Positions 55,524-63,545 are shown, numbered from the stretch's first letter. The stretch is DNA of 64,000 nucleotides from Silicimonas algicola (GCF_003148765.1 NZ_QGGV01000001.1:490001-554000); one strand, 5' to 3'. The notes: generated by a model not told the origin, from the letters alone. A program made the numbers and translations.

Positions 55524-56048
55524 ATGCGTTTCTTCATTGCAGGGATCTACAGTTTGCTGGCTTATGGTTTCACTTCGTCTCTTTTCTTTGGTAGACCTTT
55601 CCAAGCAATTGCTTTTTTGACGATCTGGAGAGATAGATTGGGACTGGTCTACTGGCCAGCGCTCCTTGTAGTTGCCATCATGCTTGCGGCTTTCCTCACC
55701 AAGTCCTCTCTCCGGTTCGGAATGCCACGTATTCTGCTTCCCGCTGTTTTTGTATTTATTTCCATGAGTTCCTCTGCTCTTCTGGTCGGAAGTTTTGCTG
55801 CAATCAGCCGCAATCGAATTGTTGAGGAGTTTAAACCCAATGTGGAAATGCGCTCTTCAATCTTCACTTCGCTTCGGTATGCACGGCAGGATTTCAAGTT
55901 TTTTCTACATGGCGCAGCATTAAAGAACTGCAAACCCTATGCCTGGAGTTACAGCAAGATGGCATTTTATGAACTACCGGCCAATGTGGCAGTAAATGTC
56001 CTGCCAACGAGCTGGATTGAAGAATGCAGCATTCAACGAACTCGCTGA
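55524..56048 (+). CDS. IS passenger gene: hypothetical membrane protein
   Basis: 174-residue protein with three hydrophobic segments: about residues 4-22 (FFIAGIYSLLAYGFTSSLFF), 42-60 (VYWPALLVVAIMLAAFL) and 69-93 (ILLPAVFVFISMSSSALLVG). A polar C-terminal half of about 75 residues follows (EEFKPNVEMRSSIFTS). GC is about 46% over 55561-55980 by my count, far below the transposase and the chromosome, so its origin differs from that of the IS. It lies inside the element, convergent with the transposase. No function recognised. The start has a weak AAGG upstream. Confidence 0.6.
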   Translation: MRFFIAGIYSLLAYGFTSSLFFGRPFQAIAFLTIWRDRLGLVYWPALLVVAIMLAAFLTKSSLRFGMPRILLPAVFVFISMSSSALLVGSFAAISRNRIVEEFKPNVEMRSSIFTSLRYARQDFKFFLHGAALKNCKPYAWSYSKMAFYELPANVAVNVLPTSWIEECSIQRTR

Positions 56049-56116
56049 GTTATCTATCTTGAGAGCAATCAGTATTGGCAGCTTTAGGGAAGCAGACCTC
56101 TGCCGCGCCACCAATT

Positions 56117-57106
56117 TTACGATGCGCGTACAACCTCTGCCGGTCGCACTCCGGCCAGCCGAACCTCCAACCAACGGATGTAACCATTCAGGTTCTTCGT
56201 GGCCGGTCCACAGAAGGGTCTGATGAACTTGCCGTAGCGGGCGTGAAGAGAGTTCACGTTCTGGATGTGATAGCAGCCAGCTGCCACACGAGTGCCCGGC
56301 CTGCTGCCGACCACGAAATGCACCAGGCCGCGTGCCGCCGCGAGACTCTTATAGCCATTGCCACCGTCCGAGCAGAGCACGGCATCGCCCGGCACCAAGG
56401 GTTGCATCGCGCGTTCTACCGTTCCGCGCTTGCGGTTGGGTAGGCGCTGGAAGAGGCGAGCGCCGCTACGGTCTGCGACGGTAAGAATGGGGGTTGCCAC
56501 CTCGAAAGACCTCGCATCATTTTCAGCCCTTGCGTCGTGAAGTCTTCCCACCGCAGGCGCGGCGGCTGAATAACATTCTGCGGATCTGCTGTGGTGGACC
56601 CATTCGCGCGATCCTTTCCGAGATTCCCGCTGGTAGGTCTCATCCGCCTCGATGATCCCGGAGAAACTCGTCGCTACGCTTCTGCTCCCGATGATCGAGA
56701 ACACGATCATCCGCCAGCGCCAGACCGTGTATTTGTTGAGATCGAGCTGCCTTGCGAGCTTGCGCACCGACTGCGGCGCGGAGGCGTCCAGCATATCCCT
56801 CAGCGCGACCAAGAACAGGTCAGGACGATGGATGCGGCCGATGGCGCTCCCTGTCCGGCCTGAATAGGTCTTGCGGCAGCCGCTGCAACGGTAGCGCTGG
56901 ATCTTGGTTCGGGTGCGACCCCACTTCTGACGCCGCTCGTCGCCGCAGAAAGGGCACTTGTGTTCTCGGTTTGTCCGTGCCTCGATCTCCGAGATAGCTT
57001 CCGTTTTTCGTCGGATATCCCGGATCTTCGTTTGTGCATCCTCTATCTGGGCCGGGTTAAGATCGTCGAGGGCATCGAGAAAGCGGCGAAAATGGTGGTG
57101 TAGCAC
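56117..57106 (-). CDS. IS1595-family transposase
   Basis: DDE-type transposase, 329 residues. The N-terminal zinc ribbon (CPFCGDERRQKWG; YRCSGCRKTYSGRTGS) precedes a helix-turn-helix part (SVRKLARQLDLNKYTVWRWR). The catalytic parts are IIEADETYQRES (first Asp), AVLCSDGGNGYKSL (second Asp) and the ISXO2-type block NSLHARYGKFIRPFCG then ATKNLNGYIRWLE. The GTG at 57104-57106 is chosen because GGAGG lies six bases upstream; the frame extends to 57130. No frameshift or stop was found, so it may be active. Confidence 0.9.
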   Translation of the reverse strand: MLHHHFRRFLDALDDLNPAQIEDAQTKIRDIRRKTEAISEIEARTNREHKCPFCGDERRQKWGRTRTKIQRYRCSGCRKTYSGRTGSAIGRIHRPDLFLVALRDMLDASAPQSVRKLARQLDLNKYTVWRWRMIVFSIIGSRSVATSFSGIIEADETYQRESRKGSREWVHHSRSAECYSAAAPAVGRLHDARAENDARSFEVATPILTVADRSGARLFQRLPNRKRGTVERAMQPLVPGDAVLCSDGGNGYKSLAAARGLVHFVVGSRPGTRVAAGCYHIQNVNSLHARYGKFIRPFCGPATKNLNGYIRWLEVRLAGVRPAEVVRAS

Positions 57107-57165
57107 CGGCAACCTCCGTGGGAAACGCACAAGAATATCGGCTCTTCCGCGTCAAGGCGAAGCGA

Positions 57166-57190
57166 ACCAACACGGTTTGCGGACACCCCC
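57166..57190 (-). repeat. right terminal inverted repeat of the IS
   Basis: Reads GGGGGTGTCCGCAAACCG from the outside on the minus strand; 23 of 25 positions match the left end. Confidence 0.85.
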
Positions 57191-57198
57191 TTCCTTTT
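57191..57198 (+). repeat. right target-site duplication
   Basis: TTCCTTTT, next to the right inverted repeat, matches the left copy TTTCTTTT at seven of eight positions. Confidence 0.65.
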
Positions 57199-57210
57199 GG
57201 GGGCCGTGGC

Positions 57211-57900
57211 TCAGGCGGCGTTGAAGAACGTCCCGACGGCATAGGCGATGAGCGCCGCCGTGCCGCCGATGGCGAGCGTCTCGAGGCCCGAGCGCCACCA
57301 CGGCGATAGCGACCAGTGCGACTTCAGCGCTCCCACGGCGAAGAAGGTGCAGGCGGTCAGCGCGATGGACCAGCGGAAGGCCTCGGGCAGACCCAGGACG
57401 AAGGGCAGGAGCGGGACCATACCGGCGGCGAGAAAAGCCGCGAAGGTCGCCCGCGCGGCGCGCATCGGATGCGGATCGACGGGCGAGAGGCCGCGCCCTT
57501 CGATCAGGAGCATGTCGATCCAGGCGCTGCGATTTCGCGCGATGGCCTCGGCGGCCTCGTCGAGGAGGCGTCCTTCGAGGCCCTTGTCGTGGAGGATCTT
57601 GCGCAGCACGCGCATCTCGTCGTCCGGGTGCAGGACGATCTCCTTGTCCTCGAGGTCGCGGAGGCGGCGCAGATCGTCGAGTTCGGCCTTGGTGCCGGCG
57701 TAGTTGCCCGCCGCCATCGAGAAGCCGTCGGCGAGGACGTTGGCAAGGCCGAGGACGAGGATGACGCGGGTCGAAAGGTCGGCGCCCACGACGCCTGCCA
57801 CGATGGCGAAGGTCGTCACGGCGCCGTCGATGGCGCCGAAGACGGCGTCGCGCAGAAGCGAACGCCCGTCGCGTTCGGGCCTGGCGGTGGTCTCTGGCAT
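57211..57900 (-). CDS. VIT1/CCC1 family iron/manganese transporter
   Basis: Membrane transporter of the VIT family, which moves Fe2+ or Mn2+ out of the cytoplasm. The 229-residue protein has the N-terminal FGAIDGAVTTFAIVAGVVGA, LANVLADGFSMAAGNYAGTK with the conserved Asp and Met of the metal path, a cytoplasmic helical domain rich in Asp/Glu (EMRVLRKILHDKGLEGRLL) and three C-terminal spans. GGAGG lies eight bases before the ATG. It stands beside hemF, divergent, so shared iron regulation (Irr type) is possible but no site was identified. The IS lies 20 bases past its stop. Confidence 0.88.
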   Translation of the reverse strand: MPETTARPERDGRSLLRDAVFGAIDGAVTTFAIVAGVVGADLSTRVILVLGLANVLADGFSMAAGNYAGTKAELDDLRRLRDLEDKEIVLHPDDEMRVLRKILHDKGLEGRLLDEAAEAIARNRSAWIDMLLIEGRGLSPVDPHPMRAARATFAAFLAAGMVPLLPFVLGLPEAFRWSIALTACTFFAVGALKSHWSLSPWWRSGLETLAIGGTAALIAYAVGTFFNAA

Positions 57901-57976
57901 GGCGTCTCGCCTCCTGCCCTTGGCGGTTTCCCCCGGATCGGCGTAGAAGGCAAGCCAGACAGGAACGGAGGGGACG

Positions 57977-58867
57977 ATGAGCGACGACTTCGGCGACCGG
58001 AAGACGCGGGCCAGCGCCTGGTTCAGGGCCTTGCGGGACGAGATCGTGACGGCCTTCGAGGGCGTCGAGGACGCGCAGGTCGAGGGGCCGCTTTCGGACC
58101 GGCCGGCGGGCCGCTTCGAGGTAAGCGAGACTCGGCGGGCGTCGGAGGACGGCTCGGACGCGGGCGGCGGGCTGATGAGCGTGATGCGCGGCGGGCGCGT
58201 GTTCGAGAAAATCGGCGTCAACGTCTCGGCGGTCTACGGCACGCTGGGCGCGCGGGCGCAGGCGGCGATGGCGGCGCGCGGTGTGCCGGGGATGGCCGAG
58301 GATCCCAGGTTCTGGGCGAGCGGGATCAGCCTGGTGGCGCACATGCAGAACCCGCATGTTCCGGCGGTCCACATGAACACGCGGATGTTCTGGACGCCGC
58401 ACGCCTCGTGGTTCGGGGGTGGCTCGGACCTGAACCCCTGCATCGAGTACGACGAGGACACGGCCGATTTCCATGCGGTCCAGAAGGCGCACTGCGACCG
58501 GCATGGGATGGAGATCTATCCGAAGCTGAAGGCCTGGGCGGACGAGTACTTCTTCGTGCCGCACCGTGGCCGCGCGCGCGGCGTGGGCGGCATCTTCTTC
58601 GACGACTGGACGACGGGCGACTGGGAGGCGGATTTCGCCTTCACGCAGGACGTGGGGCGCGCGTTCCTGGCCGCGTGGCTGCCGCTTGTCGAGCGGCGGA
58701 GGGGCATGGAATGGGGCGAGGCGGAGAAGGACGCGCAGTTGGTCCACAGGGGCCTCTACGCGGAATACAACCTCGTCTACGACCGGGGGACGAAGTTCGG
58801 GCTGGAAACGGGACACGACGCGAACGCGGTCCTGATGAGCCTGCCGCCGATGGCGAAGTGGGTGTGA
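57977..58867 (+). CDS. hemF: oxygen-dependent coproporphyrinogen III oxidase
   Basis: Oxidatively decarboxylates coproporphyrinogen III to protoporphyrinogen IX with O2, in haem synthesis. The 296-residue protein has GGGLMSVMRGGRVFEKIGVN, VHMNTRMFWTPHASWFGGGSD, the catalytic region YDEDTADFHAVQKAHCDRHG, and GVGGIFFDDWTTGDWE, all family signatures. GGAGGGGACG precedes the ATG. Divergent from the VIT gene; its stop is two bases from the end of the next minus-strand gene. Confidence 0.97.
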   Translation: MSDDFGDRKTRASAWFRALRDEIVTAFEGVEDAQVEGPLSDRPAGRFEVSETRRASEDGSDAGGGLMSVMRGGRVFEKIGVNVSAVYGTLGARAQAAMAARGVPGMAEDPRFWASGISLVAHMQNPHVPAVHMNTRMFWTPHASWFGGGSDLNPCIEYDEDTADFHAVQKAHCDRHGMEIYPKLKAWADEYFFVPHRGRARGVGGIFFDDWTTGDWEADFAFTQDVGRAFLAAWLPLVERRRGMEWGEAEKDAQLVHRGLYAEYNLVYDRGTKFGLETGHDANAVLMSLPPMAKWV

Positions 58868-58868
58868 T

Positions 58869-60203
58869 CTAGCGCAGCGCGCGGCGCAGGTCGCGCGCCA
58901 TGGCGCGCAGGTCGCCGCGGAGGCCCGACAGCGTGCCGCTGCCCGTTGCGGTGCCGGAGGACGAACCGCCGATTTCCTCGCCCGCGACCCAGACCTCGAT
59001 CAGGCCTTCGGGCGGGCTGGGGGAAAAGTCGGTGAAGTCGCGGAGGTCGGCGTCCATCGCCTGCGCGACGAGGGCGGCGGCTTCGCGATCCTGTGGGTGG
59101 TAGAAGCGGACGTTGTCGCGGGTGATGGTCATGTTGACGTCCCGCACCTCGGCCGAGACGCCGGCCTCGCCGAGCGCGTCGGAGAGGAGCCCGACACGCT
59201 CGCCCGGGACGCTGCGCGGGGCGTGGAGGATGACGCGCACGTCGCTGTCGACGGGCAGGGGAGAGAGCGTCGGTTCTTCGGGGGTCGGCGCGGCTTCCAC
59301 GACGATGTCTTCGGGCACCGTGCCGGTTTCCGCGGCCAGCCGTTCACGCAGCGCTTCGACCCCGGAATCCGCCGGCCCGCCGTCGGATTCAGCGAGGCGG
59401 GCGCGCAGGGCTTCGATGTCGGGGTCGACGGGCTGGGTGTCGGTAGCCTCGGTCTCGGCGGCGGCCACTTCGACGGGCTCGGGGACAGGCTCGGGCGGAG
59501 GACCGACGGCCGGGGTGTCGGCGGTCTCGCCCGGGACCGAGGGTTGCAGCCCGGCCGCGGTCCGGTCGGGTGCTGCGTCGGCGGTGGGGGCCTGCGGGGC
59601 AGGCTCGACCGCCGCGACCTCGGGCCGGGCAGGCGCGTCGATGGTGGTGGTCGAGACCTCGTCAACCGGCTCGACCGGGGTCGCGTTCCGGCCGTTCCAC
59701 ATCACGCCAAGCGCTATGGCCGCGACGATGAGGACGCTGATGATCCACTGAAGCGCTTCGCTGCGCCAGGACTTGCCCGCGACGACCGGCGTGGGCAGGC
59801 GCGTCTCGTCCGCAGGCACGAGGGCCGGCAGATTGGCCGCGCCGCGCTGCTGGCTCGGAGGTGGCTCGGACGACGGCAGAAGCTCTCGCGGCTGCTCGGG
59901 AGGGGCGATCAGCTCGGGGACCAGTTCAAGGTCGCCATCGTGGTCGGGCGCGTGGACGGCGTTGGCCGCAGGTTCGGATGTGACAGGCAGTGCTTGGCGC
60001 GCGCGGTTCTGCAGCGCCTGCCGGGCGGCGGACGCGTCTTCCTGCCGAGCGGCGGGCGTCTTTCTCTGCGGCGCTGGCGGATCGGACGTGTGCCTCTCGG
60101 CGGCCGCGGCGCGCCGCGCCCGGGCCTCGGCGACACGGTCGTAGATCGTGCCGCGATCTTTCCGCACGGCCCTGGCGGCCGGGCGGCGGTTTTCGGTGAC
60201 CAT
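58869..60203 (-). CDS. single-span membrane protein with C-terminal LytR_C-like domain
   Basis: 444-residue protein. The first 180 residues are a basic, Pro/Ala-rich cytoplasmic part (AVRKDRGTIYDRVAEARARR). One span follows (WIISVLIVAAIALGVMW, about residues 186-203), then a long Pro/Glu/Ala/Thr-rich periplasmic linker. The C-terminal domain (VRVILHAPRSVPGERVGLLS; VRFYHPQDREAAALVAQAMD) has the pattern of the LytR_C domain, without the LytR-CpsA-Psr catalytic domain. This layout suggests an envelope-linking or sensory role; function unknown. The start MVTENRRP is preceded by GAGGAGTACGAG. LytR_C assignment is from pattern only. Confidence 0.7.
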   Translation of the reverse strand: MVTENRRPAARAVRKDRGTIYDRVAEARARRAAAAERHTSDPPAPQRKTPAARQEDASAARQALQNRARQALPVTSEPAANAVHAPDHDGDLELVPELIAPPEQPRELLPSSEPPPSQQRGAANLPALVPADETRLPTPVVAGKSWRSEALQWIISVLIVAAIALGVMWNGRNATPVEPVDEVSTTTIDAPARPEVAAVEPAPQAPTADAAPDRTAAGLQPSVPGETADTPAVGPPPEPVPEPVEVAAAETEATDTQPVDPDIEALRARLAESDGGPADSGVEALRERLAAETGTVPEDIVVEAAPTPEEPTLSPLPVDSDVRVILHAPRSVPGERVGLLSDALGEAGVSAEVRDVNMTITRDNVRFYHPQDREAAALVAQAMDADLRDFTDFSPSPPEGLIEVWVAGEEIGGSSSGTATGSGTLSGLRGDLRAMARDLRRALR

Positions 60204-60356
60204 CACTCGTACTCCTCGAACACAGGAAGTGTAGTGCAAATGTAAAGTCGGAACAGATGTATCTGGGAGCGCCCGCAAGCCCTTAGAATGACAGTCTGAC
60301 TTGCTTACCCCTGTCAGCAACATTCAGGGGCGCGCTAGGGAATCACCCGAAATGCC

Positions 60357-61058
60357 CTATTTTCGCAGGGCAGGAAGCCCGATGCCCGCGGCCTCGAACC
60401 CGCCGTCGGCAGCGAGGCACTGGCCGGTGATGAAGCTGGCGCGGTCCGAGCAAAGAAAGACGATGGCCTCGGCGATTTCGCGTTCGCTTCCGTAACGGTT
60501 GAGCGGCAGCGCGTCGTGGTAGGCGTCGATGATGTCCTGCGTGTGGACGGCCATCGCGAGCTTTGTGCGGACGGGGCCGGGCGCCACGGCGTTCACTCGG
60601 ATGCCGTATTCGCCCAGTTCGACGGCCTGCTGGAGCGTCAGGTGGATGACGGCCGCCTTGGATGTGCCGATGTTGACGATGGCGCCCTTCGTCCGCTTCA
60701 GCGCGGGGGTCGCGGCCTGTGAGACGAGGAAGGGCCCGTCGAGGTTCGTGGCCATGACGCGCCGCCAGCGCTCGAAGGTCGTCTCCTCGATCGGTCCGAA
60801 GTCGGCGACGCCGGCGTTGTTGACGAGAGCGTCGATGGCGCCGAAGCGGTCGAGCGTCTCGGCCACGAGGCGTAAAGCAGCGTCAGGGTCGGAGACGTCG
60901 GCCGGGATGGCGGCGACGTGGTCGAGCGGCGCGGCCGCGCGGTCGAGTTCGTCCTCGTCGCGGTCGATCATGGAGACCTGCCAGCCGTTCTCGAGGAAGA
61001 GCCGGGTGGTGGCGAGACCAATGCCGCGCGCGGCGCCGGTGACGAGGGCCGTCTTCAT
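60357..61058 (-). CDS. SDR family protein lacking the active-site Ser/Tyr segment
   Basis: Short-chain dehydrogenase/reductase of 233 residues. The coenzyme motif TGAARGIGLATTRLF, the NNAGVAD and the cap region AADGGF are normal. The stretch between GAIVNIG and the catalytic Lys (TSKAAVIHLTLQQAVELG) is about 15-17 residues shorter than in other SDRs, so the conserved Ser and the catalytic Tyr of YxxxK are missing. The deletion is in frame, and the rest is intact. It is probably catalytically dead or a decaying gene. Upstream is the HupE gene after ten bases. Confidence 0.75.
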   Translation of the reverse strand: MKTALVTGAARGIGLATTRLFLENGWQVSMIDRDEDELDRAAAPLDHVAAIPADVSDPDAALRLVAETLDRFGAIDALVNNAGVADFGPIEETTFERWRRVMATNLDGPFLVSQAATPALKRTKGAIVNIGTSKAAVIHLTLQQAVELGEYGIRVNAVAPGPVRTKLAMAVHTQDIIDAYHDALPLNRYGSEREIAEAIVFLCSDRASFITGQCLAADGGFEAAGIGLPALRK

Positions 61059-61068
61059 CGCGGGGTCC

Positions 61069-62511
61069 TCACGCGGGTTCGGGACCGCCGAGCGCCTGGA
61101 ACCTCAGCGCGAGGGGCCAGACCAGGGCGAGTAGGATAGACAGGCCCCAGGCGCCCGCCGTGAAGGTGGCGACGATGCCGACGAAGAGGATGGCCGAAGT
61201 CGCCATGCCGGCGGCGTCGCGAAAGTCGTCGGCGGCGGGCTTGGCCAGCACGAGGGCCGTCAGGAGCGCCACCGGCACGAAGGCCGCGAGGGCGGTGGCG
61301 AGGCTCGGGAGGCCCCCCTCGGTGAGGTCGGTGAGCACGCCCCACGGGCCGGCGCCCGCGATGACCCCGGTGCGGTCGAGCACCCAGAAGGCGGCGATCA
61401 CGGCAATGGCGGCCGAGACAGGGGCGGCGACGCGGCGGTGATACCACTCCCTCTCGCCGAAGAACATGCCGAGGATCAGCCAGGCCGAGGCGATGACCGC
61501 GAGTTGCCCTAGTTCGACGCCGACGTTGAAGCCGATGAGCTTCGGCAAGAAGTTCTGCGCCGAGAGACCGAAATCCTGGAGGACCGAGGCGAAGCCCAAG
61601 CCGTGAAGGAGGCCGAAGCAGAAGACCACGACGGGTCGCCAGGGGTGCAGCTTCCGCACGAAGATGTTCTCGATGCCGACATAGACGATCGAGGCCGCGA
61701 TCAGGGGTTCGACGATGTCGGGCGAAAGCCGGACGATATCGAGCGCGCCGAGCGCCAGGGTGACGGTATGCGCCAACGTGAAGGCGGTGATTTGCCAGAG
61801 AAGGGGCGACAGGCGCAGCGACAGGAAAAAGAGGCCCAGGACGAAGAGGATGTGGTCGAGGCCCTTGGGCACGATGTGGTCGAAGCCGGCCGCGACGTAG
61901 TCGACGAAGGCCTCGGCGGGACCCTGATCGGTCGCGCCGGTGCGGGGGATCGGGTCGGACAGCGCGCCCGAGGTGAGGAAGCCCGCGTATCCGTTCTCGA
62001 CGGTGCGCTGCCGGACGATCAGGGGGCCGAGGTCGCCGGTCCAGCCGATGACGAGCGGGTCGTCTCCGGCGGGAAGTGGTACGGACAGATCGACCGTCGA
62101 GATGCGCGCGATTTCGACGTTGCCGACCTCGGGCACCGTGACATCGACGAGTTCGGGGTCGAGCACGGTCTCGCCCGCTCGGAAGGTCAGTTTCTGCGAC
62201 AGGTCGGGCCAGGCGGCGCGGAAGGCTTCGGCCATGTCCTCGGGCGGGAGGCTGCGGAAACGGAGGTAGTCCTCCTCGTTCGCCGCGTCGTTGGTGTTCT
62301 GGATGCCGTCGAGGTCGATCCCCGCGACGGCGGCCTCGATCATCCATTCGATGTAGACGCGCAGGCTGTCGCCCTCGATCTCGATGTCCATGACGCCGGG
62401 CTGGACCTCGTGGGATCGCGCAGGCGTGACGGAGATCAGGGTTGACAGCACCAGAGCGAAGATCACCCTCGCGAGGGCGGCGAACGCCGCGAATGAAGGA
62501 AGATTGGTCAT
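61069..62511 (-). CDS. HupE/UreJ-family membrane protein
   Basis: 480-residue protein with a signal-peptide-like start (residues 1-33, ending PARS, then HEVQPGVMDIEIEG), a long periplasmic domain of about 230 residues, and a C-terminal membrane domain with about seven spans. That membrane part has the HupE/UreJ signatures FDHIVPKGLDHILFVLGLFF, FTLAHTVTLALGAL and LHGLGFAS, with the His/Asp residues used for Ni/Co. The ATG at 62509-62511 overlaps the divergent DUF4198 start codon. GAGG lies eight bases before it. Metal uptake or release is inferred. Confidence 0.83.
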   Translation of the reverse strand: MTNLPSFAAFAALARVIFALVLSTLISVTPARSHEVQPGVMDIEIEGDSLRVYIEWMIEAAVAGIDLDGIQNTNDAANEEDYLRFRSLPPEDMAEAFRAAWPDLSQKLTFRAGETVLDPELVDVTVPEVGNVEIARISTVDLSVPLPAGDDPLVIGWTGDLGPLIVRQRTVENGYAGFLTSGALSDPIPRTGATDQGPAEAFVDYVAAGFDHIVPKGLDHILFVLGLFFLSLRLSPLLWQITAFTLAHTVTLALGALDIVRLSPDIVEPLIAASIVYVGIENIFVRKLHPWRPVVVFCFGLLHGLGFASVLQDFGLSAQNFLPKLIGFNVGVELGQLAVIASAWLILGMFFGEREWYHRRVAAPVSAAIAVIAAFWVLDRTGVIAGAGPWGVLTDLTEGGLPSLATALAAFVPVALLTALVLAKPAADDFRDAAGMATSAILFVGIVATFTAGAWGLSILLALVWPLALRFQALGGPEPA

Positions 62512-63319
62512 GCGTTCCGTCCTCGTCCTGTTCCTGTGCATGGCATGTATCGCCAGCCTCGCCAATGCCCACGAATTCTGGATCGATCCCGTCGAGCCCG
62601 TGGTGCCCGAGGGTGGGGAGGTCGTCGCCAGCCTGCGCGTGGGACAGGCCTACGAGGGGTCGAGCTATGCCTACGTGCCGCCCAACTTCCGCCGGTTCGA
62701 CTACGTCTGGCAGGGCGAGACGCGGCCCGTCGAGGGCGTGATCGGGGATCGGCCCGCCGCGACCGTTGCGGTCGAGGGCGAGGGGCTGATGGTCCTGATC
62801 CACGTCACGACGGACACCTTCCTGACCTGGGACACGTTCGAGATGTTCGAAAGTTTCGTGCGCCACAAGGACGCCGAATGGACGCTGGCAGAGCATGAGG
62901 CGCGGGGCATTTCCCACGAGAAGGTCCGCGAGGTCTATTCGCGCTATGCCAAGGCTCTGGTCGCTGTTGGATCGGGCGAGGGTGCGGACGCCGAGGCGGG
63001 GCTGCTGACCGAGCTGGTGGCGCTGGAGAACCCCTATACCGGCGGCGCCGAGGACGGTTTGCGGGTGCGCCTTCTCTATCAGGGCGCGCCGAGGGGTGAC
63101 GCGCAGATCGAGGTCTTCGAGAAGGACGCGGCGGGCGTGGTCACGGTCTCGACCGTCCGCACCGACGCGGCGGGCGAGGCGGTCGTGCCCGCCGTGCCGG
63201 GCAGGAGCTACATGCTGGATGCGGTGGTGCTGCGAGAGCCCGCGGCCGACATCGCGGCGGCGAAGAATGTGTCGTGGGAGAGCCTCTGGGCGAACCTGAC
63301 GTTCTACTTCCCCGAATAG
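62510..63319 (+). CDS. DUF4198 periplasmic protein, probable metal-handling
   Basis: 269-residue exported protein with signal peptide (MRSVLVLFLCMACIASLANA) and a mature start HEFWIDPVEPVVPEG. DUF4198 proteins are all-beta and occur in nickel/cobalt uptake systems (NikK group). The His at the mature N-terminus could form an amino-terminal metal site. The C-terminal part includes a beta-sandwich (DAQIEVFEKDAAGVVTVSTV). GGAAG lies six to seven bases before the ATG. Divergent from HupE/UreJ gene with overlapping start codons, so the two probably serve one metal. Confidence 0.8.
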   Translation: MRSVLVLFLCMACIASLANAHEFWIDPVEPVVPEGGEVVASLRVGQAYEGSSYAYVPPNFRRFDYVWQGETRPVEGVIGDRPAATVAVEGEGLMVLIHVTTDTFLTWDTFEMFESFVRHKDAEWTLAEHEARGISHEKVREVYSRYAKALVAVGSGEGADAEAGLLTELVALENPYTGGAEDGLRVRLLYQGAPRGDAQIEVFEKDAAGVVTVSTVRTDAAGEAVVPAVPGRSYMLDAVVLREPAADIAAAKNVSWESLWANLTFYFPE

Positions 63320-63323
63320 GCTG

Positions 63324-63437
63324 TCAGACGTCCCGGTCGTCGCAGGGGCGGCAGAGGATCAGCACCTCGCGGAACATAAGGCAGGCGATGACGCTGAAGG
63401 TCGCGGCATCGGCCGAGATCGCGAACAGTCCTGACAT
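63324..63437 (-). CDS. 37-residue possible membrane peptide
   Basis: Frame of 37 codons: MSGLFAISADAATFSVIACL then MFREVLILCRPCDDRDV. GGAGG lies nine bases before the ATG, which favours translation. The first 25 residues are moderately hydrophobic with a Cys; a CxxC-like end (CRPCDD) could bind metal. No relatives are recognised with certainty, so it may be an unused frame. It is convergent with the DUF4198 gene, the stops four bases apart. Confidence 0.4.
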   Translation of the reverse strand: MSGLFAISADAATFSVIACLMFREVLILCRPCDDRDV

Positions 63438-63545
63438 GGTCCCACGCCTCCGTCACTCGTCACGAGTATGGAGGGGATCGTGCTCGGCGGTTTTGGCGAT
63501 CCTTCGACGCGGGCAGGGCGAATCTGAGGCGGCGGCAGCGGCCGG

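Larger units (their letters stand above)
55402..57190 (-). mobile_element. IS1595-family insertion sequence with passenger gene
   Basis: 1789-base element bounded by 25-base inverted repeats (55402-55426 and 57166-57190, 23 of 25 identical) and an 8-base target duplication with one mismatch. It encodes an IS1595/ISXO2-like transposase on the minus strand and an unrelated low-GC membrane protein on the plus strand, convergent. The element inserted into the T-run of a terminator, about 20 bases from the end of a VIT-family gene, so no neighbouring coding sequence is broken. The family is known to include passenger-carrying members. Confidence 0.85.

Noticed and set aside
60204-60356. TGACAG...CTGTCA dyad between the SDR and LytR_C genes as an operator
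   Set aside because: Short arms with a 17-base gap in a normal promoter region; not distinctive enough.
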